From an uncultured Bacteroidales bacterium (GTDB lineage Bacteria; Bacteroidota; Bacteroidia; Bacteroidales; UBA932): 64,000 nt of DNA. The notes beneath the pieces were generated by a model, which saw only the letters and a list, made by a program, of their open reading frames with translations, ran no database searches and was not told the DNA's origin. The translations under genes were made by a program, and so were the position numbers. Positions 1-11,200 of this stretch are shown one piece after another. The stretch covers positions 52,355 through 116,354 of the forward strand of contig CALVAC010000010.1 in assembly GCA_944325435.1 (NCBI GenBank), given 5' to 3'. Within the stretch, counting starts at the first letter, position 1. Each line of letters opens with the position of its first letter.

Positions 1-485
1 CATTCGACCTCGCTCGGGGATGTAGTGGCGGAAGTCCTCAGCGGGACATCACCCCACGCCTGGGCAAGGATGAAATGATAGTAGGCCCTGAGGAACCTTG
101 CCTCGTTGTAAAGCTTGTGGTCTGGATCGAACTCCGAATCCGCCATTGACTCCATAAATGTGTTTGCATTGCCTATCCCGCGATAGATCTGCGTCCAGGC
201 ATCGTAGATTTCCGGAGAGCTTGCGTCATGCTGGTACCATACGGAATAGTTGTTGACTGTCGTCCTGTTGAAATAGCACAGGTCATCCACATTGGAAAGC
301 ATCAGAGAGTAATAGTTCCCGTAGAAAGCCTCGTTGTTGATGACACCGTAGACTCCGGCGAGGCCGTATAGAGCCTCCTCTTCGGAAGTGTATCCGCCGA
401 CCATGACGGTAGGGTCCATATCCAGAAAGCCGCAGGATGACACGGCCAGCAGTGAAGCAGCGAATGTATATATCTTTCTATCCAT
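1..485 (-). CDS. susD: SusD/RagB-family outer-membrane glycan-binding lipoprotein (3' part outside window)
   Basis: This is a starch-utilization-type surface lipoprotein that lids the SusC channel and binds the oligosaccharide. Reading leftwards from the ATG at 485, 161 codons are visible before the window edge. A short signal peptide ends in a lipobox (AVSSC) with Cys18. The mature start has the SusD pattern CGFLDMDPT, and near residue 130 there is the family helix EARFLRAYYHF. It lies 18 bp downstream of the SusC stop, the usual SusC-SusD order. The C-terminal half is unseen, so the glycan specificity cannot be read here; neighbouring lyases point to a glycosaminoglycan. Confidence 0.93.
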   Translation of the reverse strand, partial: MDRKIYTFAASLLAVSSCGFLDMDPTVMVGGYTSEEEALYGLAGVYGVINNEAFYGNYYSLMLSNVDDLCYFNRTTVNNYSVWYQHDASSPEIYDAWTQIYRGIGNANTFMESMADSEFDPDHKLYNEARFLRAYYHFILAQAWGDVPLRTSATTSPSEVE

Positions 486-503
486 TGTATATCCTCCTAA
501 TCA

Positions 504-3500
504 TCAGAATGTGAATGAAACCCCTGCTGTCAGGCCGAAAGCCCTCGGATATGCTGACCAGTCGAATCCCGGGGTAAGGACAGAATTCCTTGTGGAGACT
601 TCCGGATCCGGGCCCGAATAGCGCGTCCAGGTCCAGATATTGTCAGCTGACACATATACTCTAAGGGTGTCGAAATGCATCCTTCTCAATACGCTCCTTG
701 GAAGAGTATAACCTACAGAGACATTCTTCAGCCTGAGGTAAGATCCATCCTCTACCACTCTCGAAGAATAGACATACATCCCGTTTGCATTGATCCTCGG
801 AATGTCACTGTCAGGGTTTGTCGTGGCATCGAACCTGTCCACATACGAAGCGAACTGGTTGAGGTTGGTGGTTGACCCGTTCTCGAAAATGAGACGGTTG
901 GCATTGAGAATGTCGTTGCCATAGCTCCACGAGAAGAATATGTTCACATCGAAACCATGGAAATAGAACGAGTTGCCGAAGCCTCCGGTGTGCAGAGGCT
1001 GGCCGCATCCGATGATGGTGCGGTCATTGTCATCCACCACCCCGTCGTTGTTGATATCCCTGTACTTCGGGTCTCCCGGACGCACCTGGTCCCGCCCGAC
1101 ACTCGACATATACGGGATGCCGTTCTTCAGATAGTTGCCGGTGAACTCCTCCGGCTTGTATGTGCCATCATATATGAATCCGTACATCATTCCTGACGGC
1201 TTCCCGACCTGGGTTATGTATGGATACTGGCTGTTGAAGCGGTTCTCCCATGTCACCGAGGTCAGCAGGGACTGCTGTCCCGTGGTGAGGGCTGTCACCT
1301 TGTTGCGGTTGAGCGCGATATTGAACGAAGTCGTCCACTGGAAATTCTTCCTGTTGATATTTATGGTCTCCAGGGAGAACTCCCATCCGGAATTGCGCAT
1401 GGAACCTATGTTCATCATAGCCGATGTATATCCGGTGGATGATGGTATAGTGGCGTTGAGAAGCAGGTCGTATGTGTTCTTCATATACCAGTCGGCAGTG
1501 AACCTTATCCTGTCACCTTCGAAGAATGACAGGTCGATTCCGACATCCCACTGCTCCGTAGTCTCCCACTTGAGATTTTCATTGGCCATATTGGCCGGAT
1601 AGTAGCCAGGGACAATCTCCCCGTTGAACACATAGTCCGCAGAATCGGAACTGCCGGGAGAATAGGCGAGCTGGGCATAGAAATCATACGGGGTCGTGGT
1701 GCGGTTGTTTCCTGTCATACCCCATGAGAGACGGAGCTTTCCGTTCTTGAGCCAGCTGCTGTCCTTCAAAAGTTCCTCCCTGTTGAAGTTCCACGCCACA
1801 GATGCAGACGGGAAATATCCCCACTGGTTGTCTGTCGGGAACTTGGATGACCCATCCGCCCTGAAGGATGCTGTCAGATAGTATTTGTACCTGTAGTTGT
1901 ACTGCAGCCTGAACAGTCCCGACATCATCCTCCAGTTGCGTTCCCACGGCACGACAGTCTGGTAATGTCCCGTGTGCATTCCGTTCAGTCCCAGTTCCTC
2001 TGTAGTCATGTTAGTAGCCCTGGTACCCTTGTAATCGTTTGTCTGGCCCTGGAAAGTGAGTCCTCCGAGCAGGGTAAGATGATGGGCGCGCCTGATATGC
2101 TTCGTCCAGGTGAGGGTGTTCTCGTTAAGCCATGTCACCCAGCTGGTCCAGTATATCGCACCGTTGATGCCGTTGCCGGATGGGGACCTTTCGTTGCCGG
2201 TATAGGTCATCAGCCCGTTGAATTCCTCCCTGCGGCGGTTCTGGAATGTATATGTCCCCGTCACCTTGAGGACAAGGTCAGGGATGATCGTATATGTCAG
2301 GCCGAGCTGGCCGTTGAGATAATCCTCGATGGTCTTGCGGTACTCGTTGCGGACCGACAGCGCAGGATTGAACCGGTAATCGCTGGCATCCGCTATCTGT
2401 TCATCGAACGGCTGGTTCAGGAACTCATCATCCGTGGCAGTGTCCCACAGCGGTTTCACCGGGCGGTATCCCCATACGGAATACATAAGCCATCCCGATG
2501 CGGAAGAAGAATTTGTCGCGGCCGTAGGATTGGTGCCTCCGGTAATGATTCTGGAATAGTTCACATTCAGGTCCGCCTTTACCTTCTTGCCAATGTTCTG
2601 GGAGAAGTTGACCTTGCCCTGGTATCTCTGGAAATTTGAATTGACAATGATACCATCCTGGTCTACCGCAGAGAATGTCACGGCGTATCTGTTGCCGGCC
2701 TCCTTGCTGCCGCCCGACAGGGATATATTGTAGTTCTGCACCAGAGCCGTACGGTATATCTTGTCCTGCCAGTCGTAAGTGGACACATTACGGTAATCCT
2801 CAAGGCTGTATGTGGTGCCATCGTGCGAAAGGTAGATATTCGTACTGCCTGTGGCGTTGTACTTGTCGGTCTGGAAGTCCACGAACTCGTAGGCATCCAT
2901 AAGGTCGACCTTGTTGTATATCTTGTTGGCAGACCACGATGCGCTGAAGCTGACCTTCGGCTTGCCTTCCACACCCTGTTTCGTATTGATGACTATCACC
3001 CCGTTGGCACCCCTCGCACCGTATATCGCTGTGGCGGAAGCATCCTTGAGAATGTCAATGGACTCTATGTCGGCCGAGTTGAGAGAGAGAGCCATAGAAC
3101 TTTCAGATGGGAAACCATCTATGACGTACAGAGGTGCACTGCTCTGTGTCAAGGAGTTGTTGCCCCTGATGACTATGTTTGCCTCCGCACCGAGCGAACC
3201 GTCGGATGTCGTGACCACCACTCCGGCTACCCTTCCGGTCAGGGCCTGGTCGAAATTGGTCACCGGCGTCTTCATTACCTCACCCATATCCACCTTGCTG
3301 ATGGATCCGGTCAGGTCACGGCGCGTCACCGAACCGTAGCCGACGCTGACCACTTCCGCAGCATCAAGTGACAGCTGCTCCTCGGCCAAGGAAACATTGA
3401 TCACCGCCCTCTTTGATACAGCCTCCTGCACCTCCTCGAATCCGAGGCAGGAGAATATGAGGGTAGCCGACTGAGGGACGGAAATCGTGTAGTTGCCATC

Positions 3501-3677
3501 CACGTCCGTCACTGTCCCGTTGGAGGTATTGCCCGACTCATATACTGTGACTGCTATAAGAGGTTCTCCCGAAGTGTCAGTTACCTTCCCCTTCACCTCC
3601 ATATTCTGTGCTGACATTTCCAATACGGATGCCGCAAGAAGAGCCAGCGTTGTCAATAGTACAGTTAGTTTATACAT
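504..3677 (-). CDS. susC: SusC/RagA-family TonB-dependent outer-membrane transporter
   Basis: This 1057-residue protein would import oligosaccharides across the outer membrane using TonB energy. A signal peptide (about residues 1-23) is followed by a carboxypeptidase-D-like domain (about 28-102, starting VKGKVTDTSGEPL). Next comes the plug domain from about 110 (VSVGYGSVTRRDLTGS, later VIRGNNSL and PLYVIDGFP). A long beta-barrel ends in an aromatic C-terminus (SFTF), as outer-membrane proteins do. Length and domain order are typical of the family. It sits between the PL8 lyase and susD on the same strand and is probably transcribed from the promoter upstream of the lyase. No N-terminal anti-sigma-interacting extension is seen, so regulation is probably by a sensor outside the window. 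Confidence 0.96.
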   Translation of the reverse strand: MYKLTVLLTTLALLAASVLEMSAQNMEVKGKVTDTSGEPLIAVTVYESGNTSNGTVTDVDGNYTISVPQSATLIFSCLGFEEVQEAVSKRAVINVSLAEEQLSLDAAEVVSVGYGSVTRRDLTGSISKVDMGEVMKTPVTNFDQALTGRVAGVVVTTSDGSLGAEANIVIRGNNSLTQSSAPLYVIDGFPSESSMALSLNSADIESIDILKDASATAIYGARGANGVIVINTKQGVEGKPKVSFSASWSANKIYNKVDLMDAYEFVDFQTDKYNATGSTNIYLSHDGTTYSLEDYRNVSTYDWQDKIYRTALVQNYNISLSGGSKEAGNRYAVTFSAVDQDGIIVNSNFQRYQGKVNFSQNIGKKVKADLNVNYSRIITGGTNPTAATNSSSASGWLMYSVWGYRPVKPLWDTATDDEFLNQPFDEQIADASDYRFNPALSVRNEYRKTIEDYLNGQLGLTYTIIPDLVLKVTGTYTFQNRRREEFNGLMTYTGNERSPSGNGINGAIYWTSWVTWLNENTLTWTKHIRRAHHLTLLGGLTFQGQTNDYKGTRATNMTTEELGLNGMHTGHYQTVVPWERNWRMMSGLFRLQYNYRYKYYLTASFRADGSSKFPTDNQWGYFPSASVAWNFNREELLKDSSWLKNGKLRLSWGMTGNNRTTTPYDFYAQLAYSPGSSDSADYVFNGEIVPGYYPANMANENLKWETTEQWDVGIDLSFFEGDRIRFTADWYMKNTYDLLLNATIPSSTGYTSAMMNIGSMRNSGWEFSLETININRKNFQWTTSFNIALNRNKVTALTTGQQSLLTSVTWENRFNSQYPYITQVGKPSGMMYGFIYDGTYKPEEFTGNYLKNGIPYMSSVGRDQVRPGDPKYRDINNDGVVDDNDRTIIGCGQPLHTGGFGNSFYFHGFDVNIFFSWSYGNDILNANRLIFENGSTTNLNQFASYVDRFDATTNPDSDIPRINANGMYVYSSRVVEDGSYLRLKNVSVGYTLPRSVLRRMHFDTLRVYVSADNIWTWTRYSGPDPEVSTRNSVLTPGFDWSAYPRAFGLTAGVSFTF

Positions 3678-3771
3678 TTGTGTCCGGTTTATATTAAAAA
3701 CTTATATCAGATTCTTCGCTTCATCCTGGATGAAGGTTTTGAAAACAGCCCGCCTCCGTCCGGATGCATTC

Positions 3772-6700
3772 CTACAGTCTCTTCAGGGTGAACTCCACCG
3801 GACGGCCATCAACGCACAATGCGGTCAGGACAGTCTTGCCGGCCTGCCTCTCCAGCTTCACATTCCCGGCAGAAGCCGCAAGTTCCCAGTCTCCATCCAC
3901 AACCATTTTTTTCTGCAGCACCTGGCTCGGCTGCGGGGTCGTGTATGCCTTCTGCGTAATGCCCAGGTCAGGAGTGCAGATGCTCACGACGGCAAGCCCA
4001 TCCTCCCGTGTCCTCTCCATAACTATGGTCTCCGCATCTATTGATGACACAGGAAGGTACGGCTTGGCTTCCTTGCCACCCGGCAGAGCCGCAAATGCAT
4101 CTGCAGACGCGGAGCCATCATACGCTTTGTAACATATATAAGCCGTGATACCCGTGATATGGTCATTCACTACGTGGGCATCATTGTCCCGTCTGATCAC
4201 AGTGTACGGGAGGTTCTTCGAAAATCTGTTCACATCCTTCATCGATGGTCCGACCAGCATCATATATTCATACGAAGCGTTATCCGGAGAAACCCCGTGG
4301 TCGATATATGCCGTGACAAAGTCTCCTGTCCCTTCCTTTTTCCTCGTGTCGGATGGGGATGTCTGGGTCTGCTTGACCACATTCAGGCCTGTCCCGTCAG
4401 GAAGGATATATACATTCCCCTTGATGTCTGTGACTACTGCCTGCCCTCCGGATGCAAACCTGTAGTTCAGCGGGAACGAGTCGAACCAGTCCTCGTTGAT
4501 GTCCACCTCGGCAGCCCTGTCATCAAGCCTGAGCTGGTACAGGGTGGTCTCTGTCGGATAAGATGAACTGTTTGTGATGCCGCTGCCGATGAAGACAATC
4601 CTGTTGTCGAAACAGAACACGCTCTTGGTAGCGGTGGCACCGGCACAGAAGTTCGGCCGGTCTTTCTCGGTATATGTGAACGCAAGCACTCCGTTCCTGC
4701 CTTCAAGAGAGGACACACCCGGGAATCTCGAATCGTTCCTTTCCATAAGAGTGCCTTTCAGAGGGCTGTCAAGCAGCTCGAAAGGGAGATGGATTGTCGT
4801 CGCTCCGGGCATCCTGTTCCAGTCCCAACCCTCCTGGGAATACCCGCTCTCCCTGGCGGATACCGGCTTGCCGGTCCCGATCAGCTGGGCTGTACCGTAG
4901 CTCTGGTATCTGCCGTAGCGGTTGTCGGCAGCATAGATCTCCGCACTCCATACATCCGAGTTGTATGCCTTCAGAGACAGCATCCAGCCATCCCTGCGAT
5001 GGATGCCGAGAGCGGCATAGTTCAGGACGAAGAAACCTTCAGGGGCAGCCGATGCCGATGAGATTCCGGCCTTGCGAAGAGCAGTGACCGTCTCGGGGTT
5101 CTCACCACCGAGATAAAGATATGCACCTCCGAGCTCCGGATCGGCCTCAAGTCCGGATCCGGTCAGGTCTCCGAGCAGGGCAAGGGATGCAAAAGCCTCG
5201 ATGTCAGCCTTCGGGATGAACCCGTTGAAAGGATGCCTTCCGCATATCCCGACACCCCAGTCGGTAAGGTTGCAATAATCCCTCATGGTAAGCAGGGCAT
5301 GCTTGAATGTGCGCCGTGCATCTTCTGTAATCACGAAATCAGTATCCTGTGTATAATGGCAGAAATCCCCGACTGCGGCGAACGCCCCCACCGAATACGC
5401 CGGATAATGCCCCCCATGATGGAACGATGTCCCGTCCACCTTGAGACCGCCGATAGTTCCCGGAGAATATGCAAGAGACCCTGAAAGCCATTCTCCGAGA
5501 CATTTCATCTTTGTATATCTCTCTGCCGGATCTGATGCCATCATGGCGGATATGACCTTCGCATCCAGCAGAGTGTTCCAGCTGTCGAGAATCTCGTCCC
5601 TGCCGTACGGGAACGGCTTGCGCGTCTCCTGAAGCCCGCTCCAGTATTCGAGTACCTTCACATATTCATCGGTCTTGCCGGCTGCCTCTATCTCATCCCT
5701 GAGCAGCCACATGCCCAGGTACAGTTCCCTGATCTGGTATCCGTAGTGGTGGTTCGTGCCCTGGCCGCTTCCGTATGCGAAACCCTGGTCAATCGCGTGG
5801 TCAAAAGCTACGAAAACCTTGTCGAGATTGTCTTTGTTCCCGGTGTACCAATAGTCCTGCGCATAATAATAGATCATCTGCCCGATAAAACGGATGCGCA
5901 TCTCCCCGAGAGAGTTGTTGAACTCATCATCGCTGAGCAGAGGGGCCCCTGTGACAGACCCGTCAGGGAGCCTCTTCAACCCGTATTTTGCATACATGTC
6001 ATCGGCCCTTTTCAGAAGCGTGTTCTTGACATACGCCTCGCTGGAATTGTTCGCGGCGATGAACCTGTCCATCCTCTGCTCCACAAGGTCCAGCATCGCC
6101 TGCCGTTCCCCGGTCAGAGGCTGCACCTCCGGTGCCGGATATTGCTCCCATTCCCACAGGCGGCACCAGTGCCACATGTTCCTGCGGAGATGGTTGTTGT
6201 TGTCAGGGATCTGCATGTCCGGGGTAATCTGGTCATGGAGCTTCACCGTACGGAAAGAGAGCCTGTCCAGGTATATGGCGCCCGAAGCGATTGACTGCGG
6301 CACCGTGACAGTCATCCTGGCCACGTTCTTCGGTCTGTCAGCGACCTTGATGTCACCGTAATAGCCTCCGTCAGGGGTATGCATGTCGATATATTTGACC
6401 CACGCCGTCCTCCAGCCTGCATAGCCTATATTGAAGTCGAAATGGCAGATCTCCTCGCCGCTCCAGTTCCAGAATGTGAAACGCAGAGGCTCATCTGCAG
6501 GGACAGTGTTGTATATCCAGACCATGATTCCTGCCCCGTTCACTTTCATTGAAGCCTCCATATCGAGGAAATCCTCGAACACGAGAGTTGCAGGCCCATC
6601 CCACTCGAATTTGAGGGAATGGCTCCCATCCTTGAACTTCTCTCCGGAAGAGGCCACCGTCCCACGGCCTTCAACCTTGACAAAACCAGGAACTCCGGAC

Positions 6701-6789
6701 TCGAAATTATGCTGGGCATTGACAGCGGCCTCCGCAGCAGCCGGGAGCGCCATCATCGGGAACAGTATCAGAAAGAATCTTTTTAACAT
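3772..6789 (-). CDS. Polysaccharide lyase family 8, chondroitin ABC lyase type
   Basis: Predicted to cleave chondroitin, dermatan or hyaluronan by beta-elimination, leaving a 4,5-unsaturated uronic acid. The protein has 1005 residues, the length of ABC-type lyases. A signal peptide (about 1-22) precedes an N-terminal jelly-roll domain, an alpha-toroid catalytic domain (about 200-540) and C-terminal beta-sandwich domains. The catalytic signature is visible: FHHGGHYPAY gives His458 and Tyr465, and CGRHPF gives Arg518, with spacing close to the known His501/Tyr508/Arg560 of Proteus chondroitinase ABC. The fourth catalytic residue, a Glu, is probably in WSAEIY (about 617). It is first gene of the leftward unit. 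Substrate choice among glycosaminoglycans is inference from family and context. Confidence 0.9.
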   Translation of the reverse strand: MLKRFFLILFPMMALPAAAEAAVNAQHNFESGVPGFVKVEGRGTVASSGEKFKDGSHSLKFEWDGPATLVFEDFLDMEASMKVNGAGIMVWIYNTVPADEPLRFTFWNWSGEEICHFDFNIGYAGWRTAWVKYIDMHTPDGGYYGDIKVADRPKNVARMTVTVPQSIASGAIYLDRLSFRTVKLHDQITPDMQIPDNNNHLRRNMWHWCRLWEWEQYPAPEVQPLTGERQAMLDLVEQRMDRFIAANNSSEAYVKNTLLKRADDMYAKYGLKRLPDGSVTGAPLLSDDEFNNSLGEMRIRFIGQMIYYYAQDYWYTGNKDNLDKVFVAFDHAIDQGFAYGSGQGTNHHYGYQIRELYLGMWLLRDEIEAAGKTDEYVKVLEYWSGLQETRKPFPYGRDEILDSWNTLLDAKVISAMMASDPAERYTKMKCLGEWLSGSLAYSPGTIGGLKVDGTSFHHGGHYPAYSVGAFAAVGDFCHYTQDTDFVITEDARRTFKHALLTMRDYCNLTDWGVGICGRHPFNGFIPKADIEAFASLALLGDLTGSGLEADPELGGAYLYLGGENPETVTALRKAGISSASAAPEGFFVLNYAALGIHRRDGWMLSLKAYNSDVWSAEIYAADNRYGRYQSYGTAQLIGTGKPVSARESGYSQEGWDWNRMPGATTIHLPFELLDSPLKGTLMERNDSRFPGVSSLEGRNGVLAFTYTEKDRPNFCAGATATKSVFCFDNRIVFIGSGITNSSSYPTETTLYQLRLDDRAAEVDINEDWFDSFPLNYRFASGGQAVVTDIKGNVYILPDGTGLNVVKQTQTSPSDTRKKEGTGDFVTAYIDHGVSPDNASYEYMMLVGPSMKDVNRFSKNLPYTVIRRDNDAHVVNDHITGITAYICYKAYDGSASADAFAALPGGKEAKPYLPVSSIDAETIVMERTREDGLAVVSICTPDLGITQKAYTTPQPSQVLQKKMVVDGDWELAASAGNVKLERQAGKTVLTALCVDGRPVEFTLKRL

Positions 6790-6815
6790 AATTATGCGAT
6801 CAGTTTGCAGACTTG

Positions 6816-6845
6816 CAAATTTATCAAAATTTCAGGTTATTGCAA
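6816..6845 (-). promoter_or_regulatory. Promoter of the leftward PL8-susC-susD unit
   Basis: On the minus strand, TAAATTTG (6816-6823) matches the Bacteroidales -7 box TAnnTTTG. A TTG (6843-6845) lies 19 bp upstream. It is 27 bp from the PL8 start codon and back to back with the GH88 promoter. Confidence 0.6.
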
Positions 6846-6873
6846 TATCAAAATTTTTATTTTAAGGGCAGGC

Positions 6874-6904
6874 TTTGAGTTTAACCAATATTTTTATATA
6901 TTTG
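6874..6904 (+). promoter_or_regulatory. Promoter of the rightward GH88 operon
   Basis: TTTG at 6874-6877, a 19-bp spacer, then TATATTTG at 6897-6904: an exact match to the Bacteroidales -33/-7 consensus. Transcription would start near 6911, about 40 nt before the GH88 start. With the opposing promoter it forms a compact divergent control region of 162 bp. Confidence 0.75.
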
Positions 6905-6951
6905 TAAGCTATTGCATATCAGCAATTGCAATTTGGACCTAATTTTTAATT

Positions 6952-8190
6952 ATGATAAATAAACCTGCTATGAACCTCAAGACAGCCCTGGCCGCAGGCA
7001 TCGCCGCAATGGCCGCCATTTCCTGCAACACTGAGACTGACATCATTACGGAAAACATCGGAAACGCGAAAGTGCAGATCGGGGCGCTCATGGAAGCCTC
7101 CGAGGCCGGAGACACGGTGCGCATCCCTTCGTCCTTCCAGGATGGCGAGATCGTATATGTACCTACGGATGACTGGGTAAGCGGCTTCTTCGCCGGGACC
7201 CTATGGTACATGTACGAACTGACCGGAGATGAGATGTGGGCAGAACACGCAAGGAAACATACGGAAATTCTCGACAGCATCCAGTACCTCACATGGCACC
7301 ACGATGTCGGGTTCATGATATACGACAGCTACGGCAACGGCTTGAGGCTCAAGAATATCCCGGGATACAAGGATGTATGCGTCACCACGGCTAAATCCCT
7401 GTCGACCAGATTCAGGCCAGGAGCAGGCATCATCCAGTCTTGGAATGTGGACCGCGGATGGCAGTCCGAAAGGGGCTGGACCTGCCCTGTCATCATAGAC
7501 AATATGATGAATCTCGAGCTCCTTTTCAAGGCCACTGAATTCAGCGGGGACTCCACCTACGCGAAGATAGCCATCAGCCACGCAGACAAGACAATGGAGA
7601 ACCATTTCCGTCCGGACTACAGCTGCTATCATGTCGTGGACTACGACCCGGAGACAGGGGAAGTCCTCCACAGGTGCACCGCCCAGGGATATGCGGACGA
7701 ATCCGCATGGGCAAGAGGACAGTCATGGGCACTGTACGGCTACACTGTGGCATACCGGTTCACCGGCGACGAGAAATACCTGAAGCAGGCGGAAAATGTC
7801 GCAGGATTCATATTCAACGACCCGAACATGCCGGAAGACCTTGTCCCGTACTGGGATTTCGATGCTCCGGACATTCCTGACGCATACAGGGATGTCTCTT
7901 CAGCCGCAGTGAACGCATCCGCCCTCTACGAGCTGAGCTATCTCACCGGCAAGGCATCCTACAAGGAGAAGGCCGACAGGATCATCGAATCGTTGTCAAC
8001 ACCGGCATACAGGGCAGCGCAGGGCACAAACGGAGGATTCATCCTGATGCACTCAGTAGGGAGCATCCCTCACGGCAGCAGCATAGATGTCCCGCTCAAC
8101 TATGCGGACTATTATTTCCTCGAAGCCCTCATCCGCAAGCGCAACATCGAGAACGGTATGGCACCCGTGCCGGGAGATCCGGAGAAATAG
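6952..8190 (+). CDS. GH88 unsaturated glucuronyl hydrolase, lipoprotein
   Basis: Hydrolyses the 4,5-unsaturated uronic acid from disaccharides made by polysaccharide lyases. The protein has 412 residues and an alpha6/alpha6-barrel type sequence. Two conserved Asp residues fit the known catalytic pair of the family: Asp118 in HHDVGF and Asp183 in IIDNMMN, 65 residues apart against 61 in the Bacillus enzyme. A signal segment with a lipobox-like AAISC (Cys25) suggests lipid anchoring, probably facing the periplasm. Translation may instead begin at Met7 (6970). It is first gene of a five-gene operon and is followed after 29 bp by the second PL8 lyase, whose product it would process. Confidence 0.93.
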   Translation: MINKPAMNLKTALAAGIAAMAAISCNTETDIITENIGNAKVQIGALMEASEAGDTVRIPSSFQDGEIVYVPTDDWVSGFFAGTLWYMYELTGDEMWAEHARKHTEILDSIQYLTWHHDVGFMIYDSYGNGLRLKNIPGYKDVCVTTAKSLSTRFRPGAGIIQSWNVDRGWQSERGWTCPVIIDNMMNLELLFKATEFSGDSTYAKIAISHADKTMENHFRPDYSCYHVVDYDPETGEVLHRCTAQGYADESAWARGQSWALYGYTVAYRFTGDEKYLKQAENVAGFIFNDPNMPEDLVPYWDFDAPDIPDAYRDVSSAAVNASALYELSYLTGKASYKEKADRIIESLSTPAYRAAQGTNGGFILMHSVGSIPHGSSIDVPLNYADYYFLEALIRKRNIENGMAPVPGDPEK

Positions 8191-8219
8191 CCTTATCCAC
8201 GACAAATAAACATATCTGA

Positions 8220-11200
8220 ATGATTACGGACCGTATAATAATGACACTCGCCGTGCTGCTGTCGTCAATACTGACGGCGGCAGCACAATATACAGATTTC
8301 CCCGGGCATAAAGAAATCCTGTCCTTCGAACAGGAGACGGCTCCCGTATATGCTCTCAAGAAATCCTCCGTAAGCCTCTCCCCCCTGCACTCCAAGCTCG
8401 GAGAGAAATCCCTGCTGTGGAAATGGAAGAAAGGAGGGGCCGGGATAGAGATCCGGGGTGAAGTCCCTTACCTGGAGAAGAACCCGAACCCGAAAGAGAC
8501 ATCCGTCTCCTCCTTTGTCTTCTGGATATATTCGGAAGCCCCGATGGATGGAGAGCTCAGGTTCTCGTTCATGAAAGGGGACAGTCTATGCTGCGGATTC
8601 AGCTACGGGCTGGATTTCAAAGGATGGAGAGGTGCGTGGGTCGCTTTCGGCAGGGATATGGAAGGGTCTCCGGAAGAGGGAATGGACAGGGTCGTGATAA
8701 CCGCACCTGAAGGGATAAAGAAAGGGCGGCTGTTCCTTGATGGGATAATCACTTCTGTTTTCGAGGATGTGAGACACCATACCGCTGACTTCCAGGCGCC
8801 TTTCATCAATAGGGAGACCACGATGCACTGGCTGGTACTTCTGAACAGCTGGAAAAAGACGCTCGACATCACCCCGGAGCAGACAATATCCGCAGAGGAC
8901 ATCGCCCAGATGGACACCGTACGGGACAGGTTCATAACCCTCGTTACAGCAGGGAAGAAAGCTATGGATGCCGGACAGCTCAGGAAACAGTTCGACAGCT
9001 ACGGGATAACATGGAACAAGGACGGAACGATACGGGGCAAGCCTGTATTTTTCACACGGTACGGAGAGACATATATAAATGCCGGCATTCCGGATGCTTC
9101 GGAGAGATTCTCCGAGAACGGACAGCTCCTGCGTCCCGCAAACGACTTCCTGTTCAACCTGGCACTCGCGTATATGAATGCGGACGACCAGGCATTGAAA
9201 GATGAGATTGCTGAAATGTATGTCACGATGACCAGACATCTGCTTGACCAGGGCTATGCCGCAGGAAGCGCCCTCGGCACCCTGCATCATCTCGGCTACA
9301 GCATGCGGAACTTCTATACCGCTCCAGTGATAATGAAGGATGTCCTCGAAGAGGCCGGACTGGCGGAAGAAGTACAGCAGGCTATGGAATGGTTCTCGGG
9401 AGTCGGGGAAGTGAAGATGGCTCCGACTGAACCCGGAATGGACATAGACGCATTCAACACCTCGCTGATGGGGCGTACGGCATCCCTGCTGATGCTTGCA
9501 GACACTCCTTATAAGAAAGCTTACCTGCAGGCTCTTTCGAGATGGATTGACAACGGGTTCCGGTACGCCGGAGGATTCAGGCCGGCATTCAAGCCTGACG
9601 GGACGGTCCAGCACCACAGGAAAGCCTACCCGGCATACGCGACCGGAGGTTTCGACGGGGCGGTCAATGCAGTCTGGATGCTGCACGGGACAGACTACGC
9701 CATTTCCGAGACAGGACACAATATACTGAAGAAAGCCCTGCTTGAAATGAGGTTCTACTGCAACAAGAAATCATTCCCGCTGGCTATGTCAGGAAGGCAT
9801 CCTGATGGCAAGGGAGTACTCATCCCCGGCCAGTACGGGCTTCTGGCGGATGCGGGATCACCGGATGGGACAGCCGCGACAGACAAGGAGCTTGCGGAGG
9901 CATACCTGAGGCTTGACCCTGACGGGAAATGGAGCAAGAAGTTCCTGGCGGCCGGATTCACGGCGGAGAAATCGCCTTCCGGATGCCACTCATACCCGTT
10001 CAACTGTTCGCTCACATACAGGCAGGATGACTGGTCCGTGACAATAGCCGGACACAGCAGGTACCTGTGGTCTGCGGAAATATACAACGGAGCCAACCAT
10101 TACGGACGCTACCTCACCCACGGGAGCATGCAGATTCTCGCCGATGGAGTCCCGGAAATCAGCTGCCCCGGAAGCGGATACCGGATGGAAGGCTGGGACT
10201 GGTGCCATATCCCGGGAGCTACGGCAGCACAGATCCCGATGGAAGCCATGAAGGCGGATGTCAGGAATGTGGATGAATTCTCGGGCTACGAGGAGATGCT
10301 GCTTTCTGACGAATGGTTCGCAGGCGGAGTGACCCACAAGGGCAATGCCGGAGCGTATGCAATGATTCTGCACGAGCACGACAAATACAACGGGTCGCTC
10401 CGGGCACGCAAGTCATATTTCGCTTTCGGCAACAGAGTCATCGCCCTCGGTTCCGACCTGGAGAATTTCCTTCCGGGGTCTTCCCTCCATACCACTCTGT
10501 TCCAGAATGTGCTGACCGACCCGCAGCAGGATATAACCAGGGTCAACGGAGGTGCAATAGCCGCACGCGAATTCCATCACGAATACCAGGGGAATCTGAT
10601 AACGGTGCAGGACAGGTTCGGCAATGCGTGGTTCGTGAAAGACGGCAAGGTGGCCGTGTCAAGAGGGCTGCAGCATTCTTTACACGAAGAGACGGATGCC
10701 CCGACGGAAGGATATTTCGAGAAAGCGTACATCTGCCACGGAGACATAGTGAGCAAGGGCGCCATAAACGGGAATGTATATATGAAGGACTCATACGAAT
10801 ATATGACCGTGATACATGCTGACGAAGACGAAATCCGGAGATATTCGGAGAAGCTCCCGTACACCATCATCCGATGCGACAGCAAGGCCCACATCATCCG
10901 GGACGAACTCTCAGGCATCATCTCCGGTGCCATCTTCGAGGAACTCGGGGATGATGACACATCTGACAGCACGGCAAGGCTTTCCGGGATAGTGGAATCC
11001 ACCCCGTGCATGGTCATGATGAGCCGTTCAGGTGCGATAATGACCTTGAGCGCGAGCAATCCGGACCTCAACCTCTATGATGGAGAAAGCGATGAAGTGC
11101 TCGATGAGCACGGAGACAGGGTGGAGAGGAGTGTCTACGGAAGGGAATGGATCGACAACCCGTGCGGAGACACCGGAATCGACTTGACCATAAGAGGCCG